From NCBI RefSeq assembly GCF_011742165.1, contig NZ_JAAQTO010000043.1, positions 1 to 64,000 of the forward strand: a stretch of DNA of 64,000 nt, in the 5' to 3' direction. Positions 1 to 9,069 of the stretch are shown one piece after another; positions within the stretch are counted from its first letter, which is position 1, and every line of letters begins with the position of its first letter. This DNA is from Billgrantia bachuensis (GTDB taxonomy: Bacteria > Pseudomonadota > Gammaproteobacteria > Pseudomonadales > Halomonadaceae). The position numbers and the translations under genes are program-made. Below the pieces are notes generated by a model, which saw nothing but the letters and a program-made list of their open reading frames with translations, ran no database searches and had not been told where the DNA came from.

Positions 1-1646
1 ACGCTCTGGAGCGCGCCGAGAAGTACTTGAGTCTGGCCGGGCTTGCTGCCGTGCTGCTGACCCTGTTGACGACCTTCCTGCCGCTCAGCCTGCCGCCGCC
101 GGGCTGGTTGCCGCTGTGGCTCGGCGTGTTGACGGCGCTGGCAGTGCTGGTCGGCTTCGCCGGCCCGACTTTGCTGCGTCTCAAGCGGGTCAGCGCGCTC
201 AAGGTGCTACGTCGCGAACTCGACCCGCTGCCCGCCTCGGCCTGGCTGGTGGTGCTGATGGCCAGCCTGGTCTTCGGCGGCCTGCTGTGGCTCTATTCCG
301 GTGACTTCGCGCTGGCGGCGTCGCTGCTGGTCGGCGGGCTGGTCATGCTGGTGGTGCTGTGGGGACTGGGGGCGCTGCTGCTCGGCCTGGTACTGCGGCT
401 TGCCGCTCGTCTGCCCCAGGGCGGCAGCGACAGGGGCGAGCTGTCCCAGGCCGTACGCCTGGGCGGACGCCAGCTGGCCCGGCGCCGTAGCGCCAGTTTG
501 GGGCAGTTACTCGCCTTTGCGGTGACCTTCTTCGCCATGGCCATGATCGCCCTGGTGCGCGGGGATCTGCTCGCGACCTGGCAGGAACAGTTGCCCGAGG
601 ACACGCCCAATTACTTCGCCATCAATATTCAACCCGGCGAGCGCGATGCCTTTGTCGAAGCCCTCGAGGCCAATGCCGACGACCGTACGGCGCTCTATCC
701 CATGGTGCGCGGGCGTCTTACTTCCATCAACGGCGAGCCGGCTCGCGAGGCCGTGCCGACCGCGTCTCGCGGCGACGGCTCGTTGCGTCGCGAGCTCAAC
801 CTCACTTGGCAGGCCGAGTTGCCGGAGGGTAACCGAATAGTGGCCGGCCAGTGGTTCGACGAGTTGCAGGATGGCGATGGGCAGCTCGGCTGGCTCGGTG
901 CCGTGGATACCGAGCCCCAGGACGCCGCGGTGCCGATCTCACTGGAGGACGGCCTGGCCGAACGCCTGGGGCTGGCACTCGGCGACCGGGTGGCCTTTAC
1001 CATCGGCAGCGAGGAGATCGTCGGAGAGGTGGCCAGTCTGCGCAACCTGGACTGGGACAGCTTCCGGCCCAATTTCTTCGTCATTTTCCCGCCCGGGGTG
1101 CTGGAGCGCTTCGGCCACAGCTTCATCACCGCCTTTCACCTCGATGCCAGTGAGGGCGAGACGCTGCGCTACCTGGTGCGGAATTTCCCCGCCGTCTCAC
1201 TGCTCAATATCGAAGCGATCCTGGCGCAGGTTCGCGACGTGGTCACCCAAGTCACCCGGGCAGTGGAGCTGGTGCTGGCCTTCGTGCTGCTGGCCGGGGT
1301 GAGCGTGCTCTACGCGGCGCTGACCGCGAGCCGTCCTGCGCGGGCGCACGAGAGCGGCCTGTTGCGGGTTTTCGGCGCCGGCGGGAGTCTCATCTCGCGC
1401 GTCCAGGGAGCCGAGTTCGCCATCCTGGGGTTGGCCAGCGGGCTGATGGGCGCGCTGCTGGCCGAGCTGGCCACTGCCGGTATCTACGTCGCCTGGCTCG
1501 ACCTGACGCCGCGGTTGCACCCTTGGCTGTGGCTGGTGCTGCCGCTCGGTGGTGCGCTGCTGATCGGCGCGATCGGTCATGCCCTGTCCCGTGGCCTGCG
1601 CAAGCAGGCGCCGGCGGCGAGCCTGGGTCTGCTGGGAGAGGCTTGA
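1..1646 (+). CDS. ABC transporter permease, FtsX/YbbP type (5' end outside window)
   Basis: The reading frame is already open at base 3 and the family is normally longer, so the N-terminus lies upstream of the window; a TTG at 27 is probably internal. About 540 residues are visible: roughly five hydrophobic segments in the first 180 residues, a large extracytoplasmic region (about 190-405), then three more membrane segments (about 410-435, 460-485, 500-522). This matches the last half of the long YbbP-like permeases, which pair with a LolD/YbbA-type ATPase and act in lipid, lipoprotein or envelope functions. No ATPase partner is visible because the window begins inside the gene. Substrate unknown. 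Confidence 0.8.
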   Translation, partial: ALERAEKYLSLAGLAAVLLTLLTTFLPLSLPPPGWLPLWLGVLTALAVLVGFAGPTLLRLKRVSALKVLRRELDPLPASAWLVVLMASLVFGGLLWLYSGDFALAASLLVGGLVMLVVLWGLGALLLGLVLRLAARLPQGGSDRGELSQAVRLGGRQLARRRSASLGQLLAFAVTFFAMAMIALVRGDLLATWQEQLPEDTPNYFAINIQPGERDAFVEALEANADDRTALYPMVRGRLTSINGEPAREAVPTASRGDGSLRRELNLTWQAELPEGNRIVAGQWFDELQDGDGQLGWLGAVDTEPQDAAVPISLEDGLAERLGLALGDRVAFTIGSEEIVGEVASLRNLDWDSFRPNFFVIFPPGVLERFGHSFITAFHLDASEGETLRYLVRNFPAVSLLNIEAILAQVRDVVTQVTRAVELVLAFVLLAGVSVLYAALTASRPARAHESGLLRVFGAGGSLISRVQGAEFAILGLASGLMGALLAELATAGIYVAWLDLTPRLHPWLWLVLPLGGALLIGAIGHALSRGLRKQAPAASLGLLGEA

Positions 1647-1730
1647 ATCGACCCCCACGGCGCTGGCCACTGCGTTGAAGCGACATTGGTCAGCGCCGAC
1701 GCGTGAACCACAGCGCCAGCGCAATAACGG

Positions 1731-1743
1731 TTACACTGTGTAA
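1731..1743. promoter_or_regulatory. 13-bp perfect palindrome upstream of exported protein gene
   Basis: TTACAC-T-GTGTAA is a perfect palindrome about 60 bases upstream of the chosen ATG at 1803. It has the size and position of a dimeric regulator operator. No specific regulator can be named. Confidence 0.3.
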
Positions 1744-1802
1744 TCGTGGCGCGGGCTGATCGCCACTGTCCTACCCGGAGTCATTCACAGGAGGTGATGT
1801 CG

Positions 1803-3218
1803 ATGCACTCACTTCGTCACCAGGCGACTCGCCTGGGCCAGATGCTGACCTTCGCTACGCTCATGGCCGCCTGCGGTGTCGCAGCCGCGGATGCCGAGCG
1901 ACTCGAGGCCGACCTGCGCGCGCTGTTCGGCGAAGGCGGCACTCTCTCGCTGGGCGAGGTCTCGAGTGCCATGCTGCGCTCGCGGACCACGGCCGAAGAT
2001 ATCGTCTTCGAAGCCGAGGAGGGCGAGCGCCTGCTGATCGAGCGCTACATCGTCAGCGGCGACTACGATGCTCCCGACGAGGTGACGTTGGAGGGCATTC
2101 GCATCGAGGACAGCCTCACCGAACTGACTCTGATGAGCGTCGATCGGCTGGTGCTGGGCGAGCCGTCGCGGGCGGTCTTCCCGCTGCACGCCGAGCTGGC
2201 TCCCGAAGAGGTGAGTGTAGCTAGCCTGGCCGTCGACGGCATCGTTCTGGAACTGGCCTCGGAACTTGCCGAGGAGCTCTTCTTCGATACGCCCCTGCAG
2301 AAGGGGCAGGGGCGCATGACCATCGAACGGGTGCGCGGCGAATCGCTGACCCATGACGCCATCGGCATGCTCGAGCTCACGGGTATAGACGGAGTGGCCG
2401 AAGAGCTGGACGAGATCGGCTCGGGCTCCTTCTCCCTGGCCTCGCTGCGCCTCGAGGGTTTGACCGGCATCGATACCGAAGGCGAGGAGAAACTGGCCTC
2501 GCTGCTGCTGAGCGACCTGGCCGTGGAATCCCGTGAGCTGGTAGGCAGCCTGGCGCTGCTTGATATCGATGGCGATTTCGACGACGGCAAGGGTGGCATG
2601 CGCCTCGAGCGGCTGCATGTCGACCTGGCGCGAATGATCGAGCTCGCCCCCGAGGAGGAGCGCACCCAACTGCGTATGGCCAGCAACGTGCTGACTGACG
2701 GTAGCGGCGAGTTGCGGCTGGATGCCGCCTTCCTCGGCAGCTGGCAGGAGAAGGGCGAGCACAGCGTGCTGGTCAGCGACAGCCAGATCGACGTCCAAGA
2801 TGCCCTGCGCCTGCTGCTCGACATCAACCTGCCGGTGCAACTGCCGTCAGGAGTGACACCGGCCGATGCCTTTGCCGACACCGAGTGGCTGGAAAGGGCT
2901 ACCTTGCTGGGCGGCGATATGCGCCTGAGCCTGTCCGACCAGGGTCTCTTTGCCCGCCTTGCCACACTTGGCGCGGCCATGGAGGGTATTACCGAGGCGC
3001 AATACATCGAGCAGGCACGCACCCAGGCTCAGGGCCTCGGCATGATGTTCGGCCCCGAAGCGCAGGCGGTCCTGCTGGGGCTGGTGGAGCTGCTGGAGGG
3101 TTCTGCCGAGGAACTCGAGGTGCGGGCGAACCTGCCTGCGGAGAGTACCGTGGCCAGTTACAAGGCCGATCCGCTGGGGTTGCCCGAGAAGCTCAATATC
3201 AAGGTCGAGACCCGCTAA
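1803..3218 (+). CDS. Exported protein of unknown function
   Basis: 471 residues from the ATG at 1803, which has an AGGAGGT box at 1789-1795 (7-nt spacing); a GTG at 1746 and an ATG at 1797 fit less well. The N-terminus is a Sec-type signal peptide (basic MHSLRHQATR, hydrophobic core, likely cleavage near AAA-DA around residue 29). The mature part is acidic, with no membrane segments, and has many short alternating beta-like stretches of the kind LEGIRIEDSLTEL. I do not recognise a family. It may be a periplasmic beta-rich protein distantly like the DUF945/AsmA type. It stands alone, with the glyA promoter region downstream. Confidence 0.65.
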   Translation: MHSLRHQATRLGQMLTFATLMAACGVAAADAERLEADLRALFGEGGTLSLGEVSSAMLRSRTTAEDIVFEAEEGERLLIERYIVSGDYDAPDEVTLEGIRIEDSLTELTLMSVDRLVLGEPSRAVFPLHAELAPEEVSVASLAVDGIVLELASELAEELFFDTPLQKGQGRMTIERVRGESLTHDAIGMLELTGIDGVAEELDEIGSGSFSLASLRLEGLTGIDTEGEEKLASLLLSDLAVESRELVGSLALLDIDGDFDDGKGGMRLERLHVDLARMIELAPEEERTQLRMASNVLTDGSGELRLDAAFLGSWQEKGEHSVLVSDSQIDVQDALRLLLDINLPVQLPSGVTPADAFADTEWLERATLLGGDMRLSLSDQGLFARLATLGAAMEGITEAQYIEQARTQAQGLGMMFGPEAQAVLLGLVELLEGSAEELEVRANLPAESTVASYKADPLGLPEKLNIKVETR

Positions 3219-3243
3219 ACCCGGCATGAGTATTTCTGCAAGT

Positions 3244-3291
3244 GCCCATGACGGCCTTTCATGTGAAAGCCGTCATGGGCTGGGGTATCAT
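3244..3291 (+). promoter_or_regulatory. Long hairpin overlapping a candidate glyA promoter
   Basis: Arms 3244-3260 and 3265-3280 pair over 16 bp with one bulged C and a four-base ATGT loop. A candidate sigma-70 promoter overlaps the right arm: GTGAAA at 3263-3268, 17-bp spacer, TATCAT at 3286-3291, 41 bases before the glyA ATG. The palindrome could terminate the upstream gene or act as an operator or attenuator for glyA. There is no U-tract, which argues against a simple terminator. Confidence 0.4.
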
Positions 3292-3332
3292 GGCGCATCC
3301 CGATTCTTCCCGTGATGCGAGGTTTCCCGCCG

Positions 3333-4598
3333 ATGTTCCGCCGTGACATGACGATTGCCGGTTTCGATGACGCCCTGTTCGATGCGATGCAAAAAGAGGT
3401 CGCTCGCCAGGAGGCGCACATCGAGCTGATTGCCTCCGAGAACTATGCCAGCCCCCGGGTGCTCGAAGCCCAGGGCAGCCAGTTGACCAACAAGTACGCG
3501 GAAGGCTACCCCGGCAAGCGGTACTACGGCGGCTGCGAATACGTCGACATCGTCGAGCAGCTGGCCATCGACTACGCCAAGGAGCTGTTCGGTGCCAGCT
3601 ACGCCAACGTCCAGCCGCACTCCGGCTCCCAGGCCAACGGCGCCGTGTTCCAGGCGCTGGTCAAGCCGGGTGATACCGTGCTGGGCATGAGCCTCGACGC
3701 GGGTGGCCACCTGACCCACGGCGCCAAGCCGAACTTCTCCGGCAAGCACTACAATGCCGTGCAGTACGGCATCGACGATACGGGGCGCATCGACTACGAG
3801 GAAGTGGCACGGCTTGCCCGCGAGCACCAGCCGAAGATGATCATCGCCGGCTTCTCTGCCTACTCTCAGATCATCGACTGGGCCAGGTTCCGCGAGATCG
3901 CCGATGAGATCGGTGCCTATCTGCTTGTCGACATGGCGCACATTGCCGGCCTGGTGGCCGCCGGGATCTATCCGACCCCGCTGCCCCATGCCCATGTGGT
4001 GACCACTACCACTCACAAGACTCTGCGCGGCCCGCGCGGTGGCCTGATTCTTTCGGCCGAAGGCGACGCCGAGATCGAGAAGAAGCTGCAGTCCGCCGTC
4101 TTCCCGGGTGGCCAGGGTGGCCCGCTCGAGCACGTCATCGCCGCCAAGGCAGTGTGCTTCAAGGAGGCCATGGAGCCCGAGTTCAAGGCCTACCAGCAGC
4201 AGGTGGTCACCAACGCCCAGACCATGGCCGGCGTGTTCATCGAGCGCGGCTATGACGTGGTCTCCGGCGGTACCGAGGACCACCTGTTCCTGCTCTCGCT
4301 GATCAAGCAGGGCCTGACCGGCAAGGATGCGGACGCCGCCCTGGGCCGCGCTCACATCACCGTCAACAAGAACGCCGTGCCCGGCGACCCCCAGAGCCCG
4401 TTCGTCACCTCCGGCCTGCGCATCGGTACCCCGGCGGTTACCACACGTGGCTTCGGCGAGAACGAGTGTCGCGAGCTGGCCGGTTGGATCTGCGACATCC
4501 TCGATACCATGGCCAAGGGCGAGGACAGCGCCGGTGTCGAAGCCGAGGTGAAGGGCAAGGTGGAGAGCGTCTGCGCCAGCTTCCCGGTCTATCGCTGA
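3333..4598 (+). CDS. glyA: Serine hydroxymethyltransferase
   Basis: Cytosolic PLP enzyme interconverting serine plus tetrahydrofolate with glycine plus 5,10-methylene-THF, the main one-carbon source. 421 residues from the ATG at 3333, which has GAGG at 3319-3322; an in-frame GTG/ATG at 3312 would add seven atypical residues. Signature stretches [23 protein letters not shown] and [14 protein letters not shown] are all present. The PLP lysine is K229, as in E. coli GlyA. The gene appears monocistronic, with a hairpin promoter region upstream and a terminator hairpin 28 bases after the stop. Confidence 0.97.
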   Translation: MFRRDMTIAGFDDALFDAMQKEVARQEAHIELIASENYASPRVLEAQGSQLTNKYAEGYPGKRYYGGCEYVDIVEQLAIDYAKELFGASYANVQPHSGSQANGAVFQALVKPGDTVLGMSLDAGGHLTHGAKPNFSGKHYNAVQYGIDDTGRIDYEEVARLAREHQPKMIIAGFSAYSQIIDWARFREIADEIGAYLLVDMAHIAGLVAAGIYPTPLPHAHVVTTTTHKTLRGPRGGLILSAEGDAEIEKKLQSAVFPGGQGGPLEHVIAAKAVCFKEAMEPEFKAYQQQVVTNAQTMAGVFIERGYDVVSGGTEDHLFLLSLIKQGLTGKDADAALGRAHITVNKNAVPGDPQSPFVTSGLRIGTPAVTTRGFGENECRELAGWICDILDTMAKGEDSAGVEAEVKGKVESVCASFPVYR

Positions 4599-4625
4599 AC
4601 TCGTGAGCTGAAAAAAGCTCTTCTG

Positions 4626-4656
4626 CGCCCCGCGCCGTTCATGACGGCGCGGGGCG
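4626..4656 (+). terminator. Hairpin terminator after glyA
   Basis: Stem 4626-4638 with 4644-4656, 13 bp, G+C-rich, five-base loop TCATG. An A-rich stretch precedes it (4610-4616), so it would carry a U-tract only when read on the minus strand. On the plus strand the U-tract is weak (GTTGCGTTCTCC). Confidence 0.6.
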
Positions 4657-4728
4657 TTGCGTTCTCCACTGGCTATTTGATAGACGCAACAAGTCGTCAC
4701 GTGCTGGATTTCTCGGCATGAGCTAGCC

Positions 4729-4774
4729 TTGTCCTTGGAATTATTCCCATTAGTATATTCTTTAAGGTTATAAA
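4729..4774 (+). promoter_or_regulatory. AT-rich promoter region of the MBL enzyme gene
   Basis: A clearly AT-rich patch in G+C-rich surroundings, with possible boxes TTGTCC (4729-4734) and TATATT (4754-4759) at 19-bp spacing, or a later TATAAA (4769-4774). Which box is used cannot be settled from sequence. Persulfide-dioxygenase genes are often repressed by ArsR-family BigR/SqrR sensors through AT-rich operators, but no clear operator was identified. Confidence 0.3.
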
Positions 4775-4811
4775 CAGGGGTGAATCCTAGACATCACGAG
4801 GTGAGCGACCC

Positions 4812-5678
4812 ATGTCCAAGCCAATCGTGACCCACTTCTTCGATGAAGCGACCAATACCTTCAGCTATGTGGTACAGGATCCCGATAGCAGTGCCTGCGC
4901 CATCCTCGACTCGGTCCTCGATTTCGATTACGCCGCCGGCAGAACCGACATACGCTCCGCCGATGATATCGCCGCTTTCGTTCGCGACAATGGGCTCGAG
5001 GTGGCTTGGATCCTCGAGACTCACATCCACGCCGATCATTTATCGGCTGCGCCCTACCTGCATGAAACGTTAGGTGGCACGACCGGCATAGGCTCAGGAA
5101 TCGTCGACATGCAGCAAATGTTCGGCAAGATCTTCAATGCCGGCAGCGAGTTCGCCCGTGATGGCAGCCAGTTCGACTGTCTGTTCGATGAGGGAGATAC
5201 CTTCAGCATCGGCAAGCTGGCAGGGCGCGTGCTGCATACCCCTGGCCATACGCCGGCCTGTTTGACCTATGTGATCGGCGATGCCGCCTTCGTCGGCGAC
5301 ACCCTATTCATGCCCGACTATGGTACGGCCCGCTGTGACTTCCCCGGCGGGGATGCGCGCACCCTCTACCGTTCCATTCAAAAGGTTCTGGCCCTGCCGG
5401 ACGAGACGCGGCTCTTCCTGTGCCATGACTACAAGGCGCCGGAGCGCGAGGAGTACCGGCACGAGACCAGTGTGGCCGATCAGCGCGCGCACAATGTGCA
5501 CGTGCATGAAGGCATCAGTGAGGAGGCGTTCGTCAAGATGCGTACCGAGCGTGATGCCACCCTCGACATGCCAAAACTGATCCTGCCTTCGGTTCAGGTC
5601 AATATGCGCGCCGGTCACATGCCACCGGCCGAGGACAACGGTCAGGTCTATCTCAAGGTGCCGATCAACCGTTTCTGA
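4812..5678 (+). CDS. MBL-fold hydrolase, persulfide dioxygenase (ETHE1/Blh)-like
   Basis: 288 residues. The metallo-beta-lactamase metal site is complete: HIHADH at 71-76, then HTPGH, a GDTLFMPDYG stretch and CHDY. The PDYGTARCDFPGGD signature is typical of the Blh/ETHE1-like branch, non-haem iron enzymes that oxidise glutathione persulfide to sulfite in sulfide detoxification. There is no rhodanese or permease gene beside it. A glyoxalase-II-like thioesterase activity is the alternative, but the iron-type signature favours the persulfide dioxygenase branch. The start at 4812 has GAGGTGAG just upstream. Confidence 0.8.
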   Translation: MSKPIVTHFFDEATNTFSYVVQDPDSSACAILDSVLDFDYAAGRTDIRSADDIAAFVRDNGLEVAWILETHIHADHLSAAPYLHETLGGTTGIGSGIVDMQQMFGKIFNAGSEFARDGSQFDCLFDEGDTFSIGKLAGRVLHTPGHTPACLTYVIGDAAFVGDTLFMPDYGTARCDFPGGDARTLYRSIQKVLALPDETRLFLCHDYKAPEREEYRHETSVADQRAHNVHVHEGISEEAFVKMRTERDATLDMPKLILPSVQVNMRAGHMPPAEDNGQVYLKVPINRF

Positions 5679-5715
5679 GGTGGCGGTACATTGCAGGGCG
5701 CCCTAGTGGTGACAT

Positions 5716-6471
5716 TCAGGGCCCCGTGCCGCCCATCATCTCCACCAGGCGCTCTTCGCTGGGCATGCCATCCACGCGCTCCAGGCGTCCGTCAAGCTGG
5801 TAAAGCGTGGTCGGCGTAGCGTACAGGCCGAGTTCCTCGAATAGCTGATTGTTCCGGTAGACCTGATCCTCGATGGCACGGGGCTGTGCTGAAGGGGCGA
5901 CATCGTCACCGCCGCTATGGTTGTGTAGGGCTGCCTCCGGGTCGTCGGCGCCCAGCAGGGCGGCTGCCTTGGCGGGACTGTCCTGTTGCAGTATGCCCAC
6001 CATGACATGGCGTAGCTGGACGTCGCCGGCCTCTACCCAGGGCCGGGCGGTTTCCCAAAACTGTCGGCAATAGGGGCAGTTGGGGTCGGTGAAGGTATAA
6101 AGCACGCGAGGAGCGTCAGCGCGGCCGTCGGCGATCCAGTGGCTCTGCTCCAACCGTTGCCAGAGCTTGTTCTCCTGAGGAATGCGCACCAGTTCATCCA
6201 ACGAGGCCTCCGAGACGTCATTGCCTTCGGCATCGATCATGGTGCCGACCACGGCATGTTCGCCGTCGGCGGTCACGAACACGGTCATCTCACGACCTTG
6301 ATGGGTGGCGGCGTAGCCGGTCAGGCCTCCTGGTGCCTGGAATTCACCATGAATCTCGAGCCCCTCCGCAATGAGGGAACGAACGGGCGCCGGCCAGTCT
6401 TCGGCTTGCAGCACCATGGCATAGGTGGAAATGGCCAGGGCGGCAGTCAATAGGGTGAGGCGGTAAACCAT
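5716..6471 (-). CDS. dsbG: Thiol:disulfide interchange protein DsbG-like
   Basis: 251 residues with an N-terminal signal peptide (cleavage near LQA-ED, residue 23). An N-terminal dimerisation region is followed by a thioredoxin-like domain with active site CPYC at 132-135, the dipeptide found in DsbG, and a cis-Pro loop in YATPTTLY. Periplasmic isomerase or sulfenate reductase of the DsbC/DsbG class. Divergent from a copper chaperone gene, so a shared link to periplasmic copper and thiol homeostasis is plausible. DsbC-type function cannot be excluded. Confidence 0.85.
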   Translation of the reverse strand: MVYRLTLLTAALAISTYAMVLQAEDWPAPVRSLIAEGLEIHGEFQAPGGLTGYAATHQGREMTVFVTADGEHAVVGTMIDAEGNDVSEASLDELVRIPQENKLWQRLEQSHWIADGRADAPRVLYTFTDPNCPYCRQFWETARPWVEAGDVQLRHVMVGILQQDSPAKAAALLGADDPEAALHNHSGGDDVAPSAQPRAIEDQVYRNNQLFEELGLYATPTTLYQLDGRLERVDGMPSEERLVEMMGGTGP

Positions 6472-6672
6472 GTCCGTTTCCTTGAAAGTGGGGTGGCAAA
6501 GGTGAGTGACGAAGCGCCCTTGTTACGGACTCTCCTGCTCGAGGTGCGGTTAACGCTGCGGCGAGATATCTTGTTGCGTCGGGTTGACGCATCCCGGAAA
6601 CCCCAATCGGCATAATATGCTATTCGCTGCATCTCCCTGATGAATGCATCACCATACTACATGGAGTTCCCT

Positions 6673-7143
6673 ATGAAGCTGCCCCGTTCACTGCTGCTCG
6701 CTGCCGGTCTATCGCTGGTGTCGCTGTCGGCGCTTGCCGATCCGCTGGTTGTCGAAGGAGCCCAGGTACGCGCTGTGCCACCCGGTTCACAGGCCTCCGC
6801 TGCCTTCATGACGCTGCGCAACCCGGGAGAGCGGGATGTGGTCCTGGTGGCGGCGGAATCGCCGGTCGCGGAGGTGTCGGAGCTGCATAACCACGAGAAC
6901 GTTGACGGCGTGATGCAAATGCGTCAGGTGCCGCAGGTCATCGTGCCGGCCGGGGGCAGCACAGAGCTGGCCCCTGGGGGACTGCACATGATGTTGATCG
7001 GGTTGACCGCGCCGCTGGTGGAGGGCGAGCCCGTCGAGATCGAACTCCAGTTCGAATCTGGCGAATCCCAGCGACTCGAGGCACCGGTCAAGCGAATCGT
7101 CGTGGAGGACGAAGGAAACCAGGGGCATGGGCACGACCACTGA
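6673..7143 (+). CDS. Periplasmic copper chaperone, PCu(A)C family
   Basis: 156 residues from the ATG at 6673 (GGAG at 6663-6666, 6-nt spacing); an ATG at 6640 would spoil the signal peptide. Sec signal peptide, cleavage near ALA-DP. The conserved copper ligands are visible as ELHNH, then VMQMR about ten residues on, then LHMM, matching the H-M...H-x-M pattern of DUF461/PCuAC. The C-terminus ends HGHDH, an extra histidine metal site. The family delivers Cu(I) to the CuA site of cytochrome oxidase. Confidence 0.87.
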   Translation: MKLPRSLLLAAGLSLVSLSALADPLVVEGAQVRAVPPGSQASAAFMTLRNPGERDVVLVAAESPVAEVSELHNHENVDGVMQMRQVPQVIVPAGGSTELAPGGLHMMLIGLTAPLVEGEPVEIELQFESGESQRLEAPVKRIVVEDEGNQGHGHDH

Positions 7144-7290
7144 AGCCGCCCTGGCGGCCGTCCGGGATGCATGGCACGCGCCTGTGCTGGGCGGCCAGCG
7201 AGGGAGCGGGTACACTATTGGGTCAACGAGTTCACGCTGATGACCATGCGCGGGCATCCGGTCGCCCCGCTTCACGTTCGGATCGATACC

Positions 7291-7773
7291 ATGCATTGCC
7301 CCTTCTGTGGCGCCCATGACACCCGTGTGACCGACTCCCGCCTGGTGGCGGAGGGCGATCAGGTGCGCCGCCGCCGCCAGTGCACCGACTGCGGCGAGCG
7401 CTTCACCACATACGAGACCGCCGAGCTGGTAATGCCCAGGGTGGTGAAGTCCGATGGCTCGCGGGAGACCTTCGACGAGCACAAGCTGCGCGCCGGTATG
7501 CTGCGCGCGCTGGAGAAGCGCCCGGTGAGCGCCGAGGCCATCGAAGCGGCGGTGGAGCGGATTCGCCATCGCTTGCGGGCCACCGGCGAGCGCGAGATCC
7601 AGGCGCGCGATATCGGCGAGGCCGTGATGCAGGCGCTCAAGCGACTGGATCAAGTGGCCTACATTCGTTTCGCGTCGGTCTACCGGCGCTTTCAGGACAT
7701 CGACGAGTTCCGCGCCGAGATCGACCGCCTCTCACAGGAACCCGGTTTCCCGCCCGGCACCGCCGACGACTAG
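7291..7773 (+). CDS. nrdR: Transcriptional repressor NrdR
   Basis: 160 residues. Zinc ribbon CPFC (residues 3-6) and CTDC (about 31-34) followed by an ATP-cone domain, the standard NrdR architecture. Represses ribonucleotide reductase genes in response to (d)ATP. The upstream frame stays open to 7171, but family length and the MHCPFC start place the ATG at 7291; the ribosome-binding site is weak. First gene of the conserved nrdR-ribD-ribB-ribH-nusB-thiL-pgpA order. Confidence 0.95.
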   Translation: MHCPFCGAHDTRVTDSRLVAEGDQVRRRRQCTDCGERFTTYETAELVMPRVVKSDGSRETFDEHKLRAGMLRALEKRPVSAEAIEAAVERIRHRLRATGEREIQARDIGEAVMQALKRLDQVAYIRFASVYRRFQDIDEFRAEIDRLSQEPGFPPGTADD

Positions 7774-7789
7774 TGCATGCAGGAGTAAT

Positions 7790-8926
7790 ATGGCCAAGCC
7801 GACCGATGCCGCCTGGATGGCCCGGGCGCTACAGCTCGCCCGTCGTGGCCTCTATACCACCCACCCCAATCCACGCGTCGGCTGCGTGCTGGTCAAGAAC
7901 CAGCACATGATCGGCGAAGGCTGGCACGTGCGCGCTGGCGAGCCGCATGCCGAGGTCCATGCGTTGCGCATGGCCGGGGAAACCGTCCGTGGCGCCACTG
8001 CCTATGTGACCCTGGAGCCCTGTTCCCACCACGGGCGCACGGGCCCCTGCGCGGTGGCGCTGATCGAGGCCGGCGTCGATCGCGTCGTGGTGGCCATGCA
8101 GGACCCCAACCCCGATGTGTCCGGGCGTGGTATCGCCATGCTGCGTCAGGCCGGCATCGAGGTGGAGGTCGGGCTGCTGGAGGAGGAGGCGAGGTCACTC
8201 AACCTTGGTTTCATTTCGCGCATGACTCGCCTGCGCCCCTACCTGCGCTTGAAAATGGCCATGAGCCTGGATGGCCGCACCGCCATGCAGTCAGGGGAAT
8301 CGCAGTGGATCACCGGGCCTCATGCCCGGGCCGAGGTGCAGCGGCTGCGGGCCAGCGCCAGTGCGGTCATGACCGGTGTCGATTCGATCATCTTCGACAA
8401 TTCGAGGCTGACGATCAGGGCGGCGGAATTGGGCCTCGACGATGCCGAGGCCATCGCTTCGCGCCAGCCGCTTCGCGTCGTGGTCGATACCCAGTTGCGC
8501 CTGCCCCAGGCCGCGGCCTGCCTGCGCGAGCCGGGGCGCACCCTGGTGGCCACCGTGCCGGGCCACGATCCGCAGCGCCGCGCGCATCTCGAGGCAGCCG
8601 GCGCAGAAGTGCTTGTGCTGCCGGCTGGCGAGAACGGTCACGTCGACCTGCATGCGCTGCTGCGCTATCTGGCCGAGCAGGAGCTGGTCAACGAACTGCT
8701 GCTGGAAACCGGCGCTACGCTAGCCGGCGCCATGCTGGACGCCGGCCTGGTCGACGAGATGCAGCTGTTCGTGGCGCCGACCCTGCTCGGCGGCGAGGCA
8801 CGCCCGCTGTTCGCCTTGCCGGGGCTGACGCGCATGGCCCAGCAGCGCCCGCTGGAGATTCTCGACATCCGCGCCATCGGCCGCGACTGGCGGATCACGG
8901 CGCGGCCGGAGCACAGGCAGGAGTGA
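7790..8926 (+). CDS. ribD: Riboflavin biosynthesis deaminase/reductase RibD
   Basis: 378 residues, bifunctional. The N-terminal cytidine-deaminase-like domain has zinc ligands HAE (53-55) and PCSHHGRTGPC (77-87). The C-terminal domain (about 150-375) is the NADPH-dependent 5-amino-6-ribosylaminouracil reductase, with MAMSLDGRTA near residue 163. It converts the GTP cyclohydrolase II product to the ribityl-diaminopyrimidine precursor. Starts 16 bases after nrdR with GGAG upstream. The riboflavin synthase gene that usually follows ribD in Pseudomonas-like clusters is missing here. Confidence 0.96.
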   Translation: MAKPTDAAWMARALQLARRGLYTTHPNPRVGCVLVKNQHMIGEGWHVRAGEPHAEVHALRMAGETVRGATAYVTLEPCSHHGRTGPCAVALIEAGVDRVVVAMQDPNPDVSGRGIAMLRQAGIEVEVGLLEEEARSLNLGFISRMTRLRPYLRLKMAMSLDGRTAMQSGESQWITGPHARAEVQRLRASASAVMTGVDSIIFDNSRLTIRAAELGLDDAEAIASRQPLRVVVDTQLRLPQAAACLREPGRTLVATVPGHDPQRRAHLEAAGAEVLVLPAGENGHVDLHALLRYLAEQELVNELLLETGATLAGAMLDAGLVDEMQLFVAPTLLGGEARPLFALPGLTRMAQQRPLEILDIRAIGRDWRITARPEHRQE

Positions 8927-8948
8927 GCCGTGGCTTCCCGGGCAATGT

Positions 8949-9048
8949 GCTCCGGGGCAGGCCGCTGGGGAGGTCTTTTTCCATGGATGAAAAAGTAGCG
9001 TCCAAGGAGGGATTCACAGCGCCTCCCCAGCGGCCTTTGTCCCGGAGC
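8949..9048. repeat. Long imperfect palindrome between ribD and ribB
   Basis: Outer arms 8949-8973 and 9022-9048 pair almost completely. The core is a perfect 14-bp match (8960-8973 with 9022-9035), flanked by GCTCCGGG / CCCGGAGC. A smaller hairpin lies inside: CTTTTTC (8975-8981) with GAAAAAG (8989-8995). This is too large and structured for a simple terminator, and could be a repetitive palindromic or MITE-like element or a folded leader RNA. It lacks the conserved core of an FMN riboswitch. Confidence 0.7.
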
Positions 9049-9069
9049 GGTCAGGATGTGGTGGTATGC

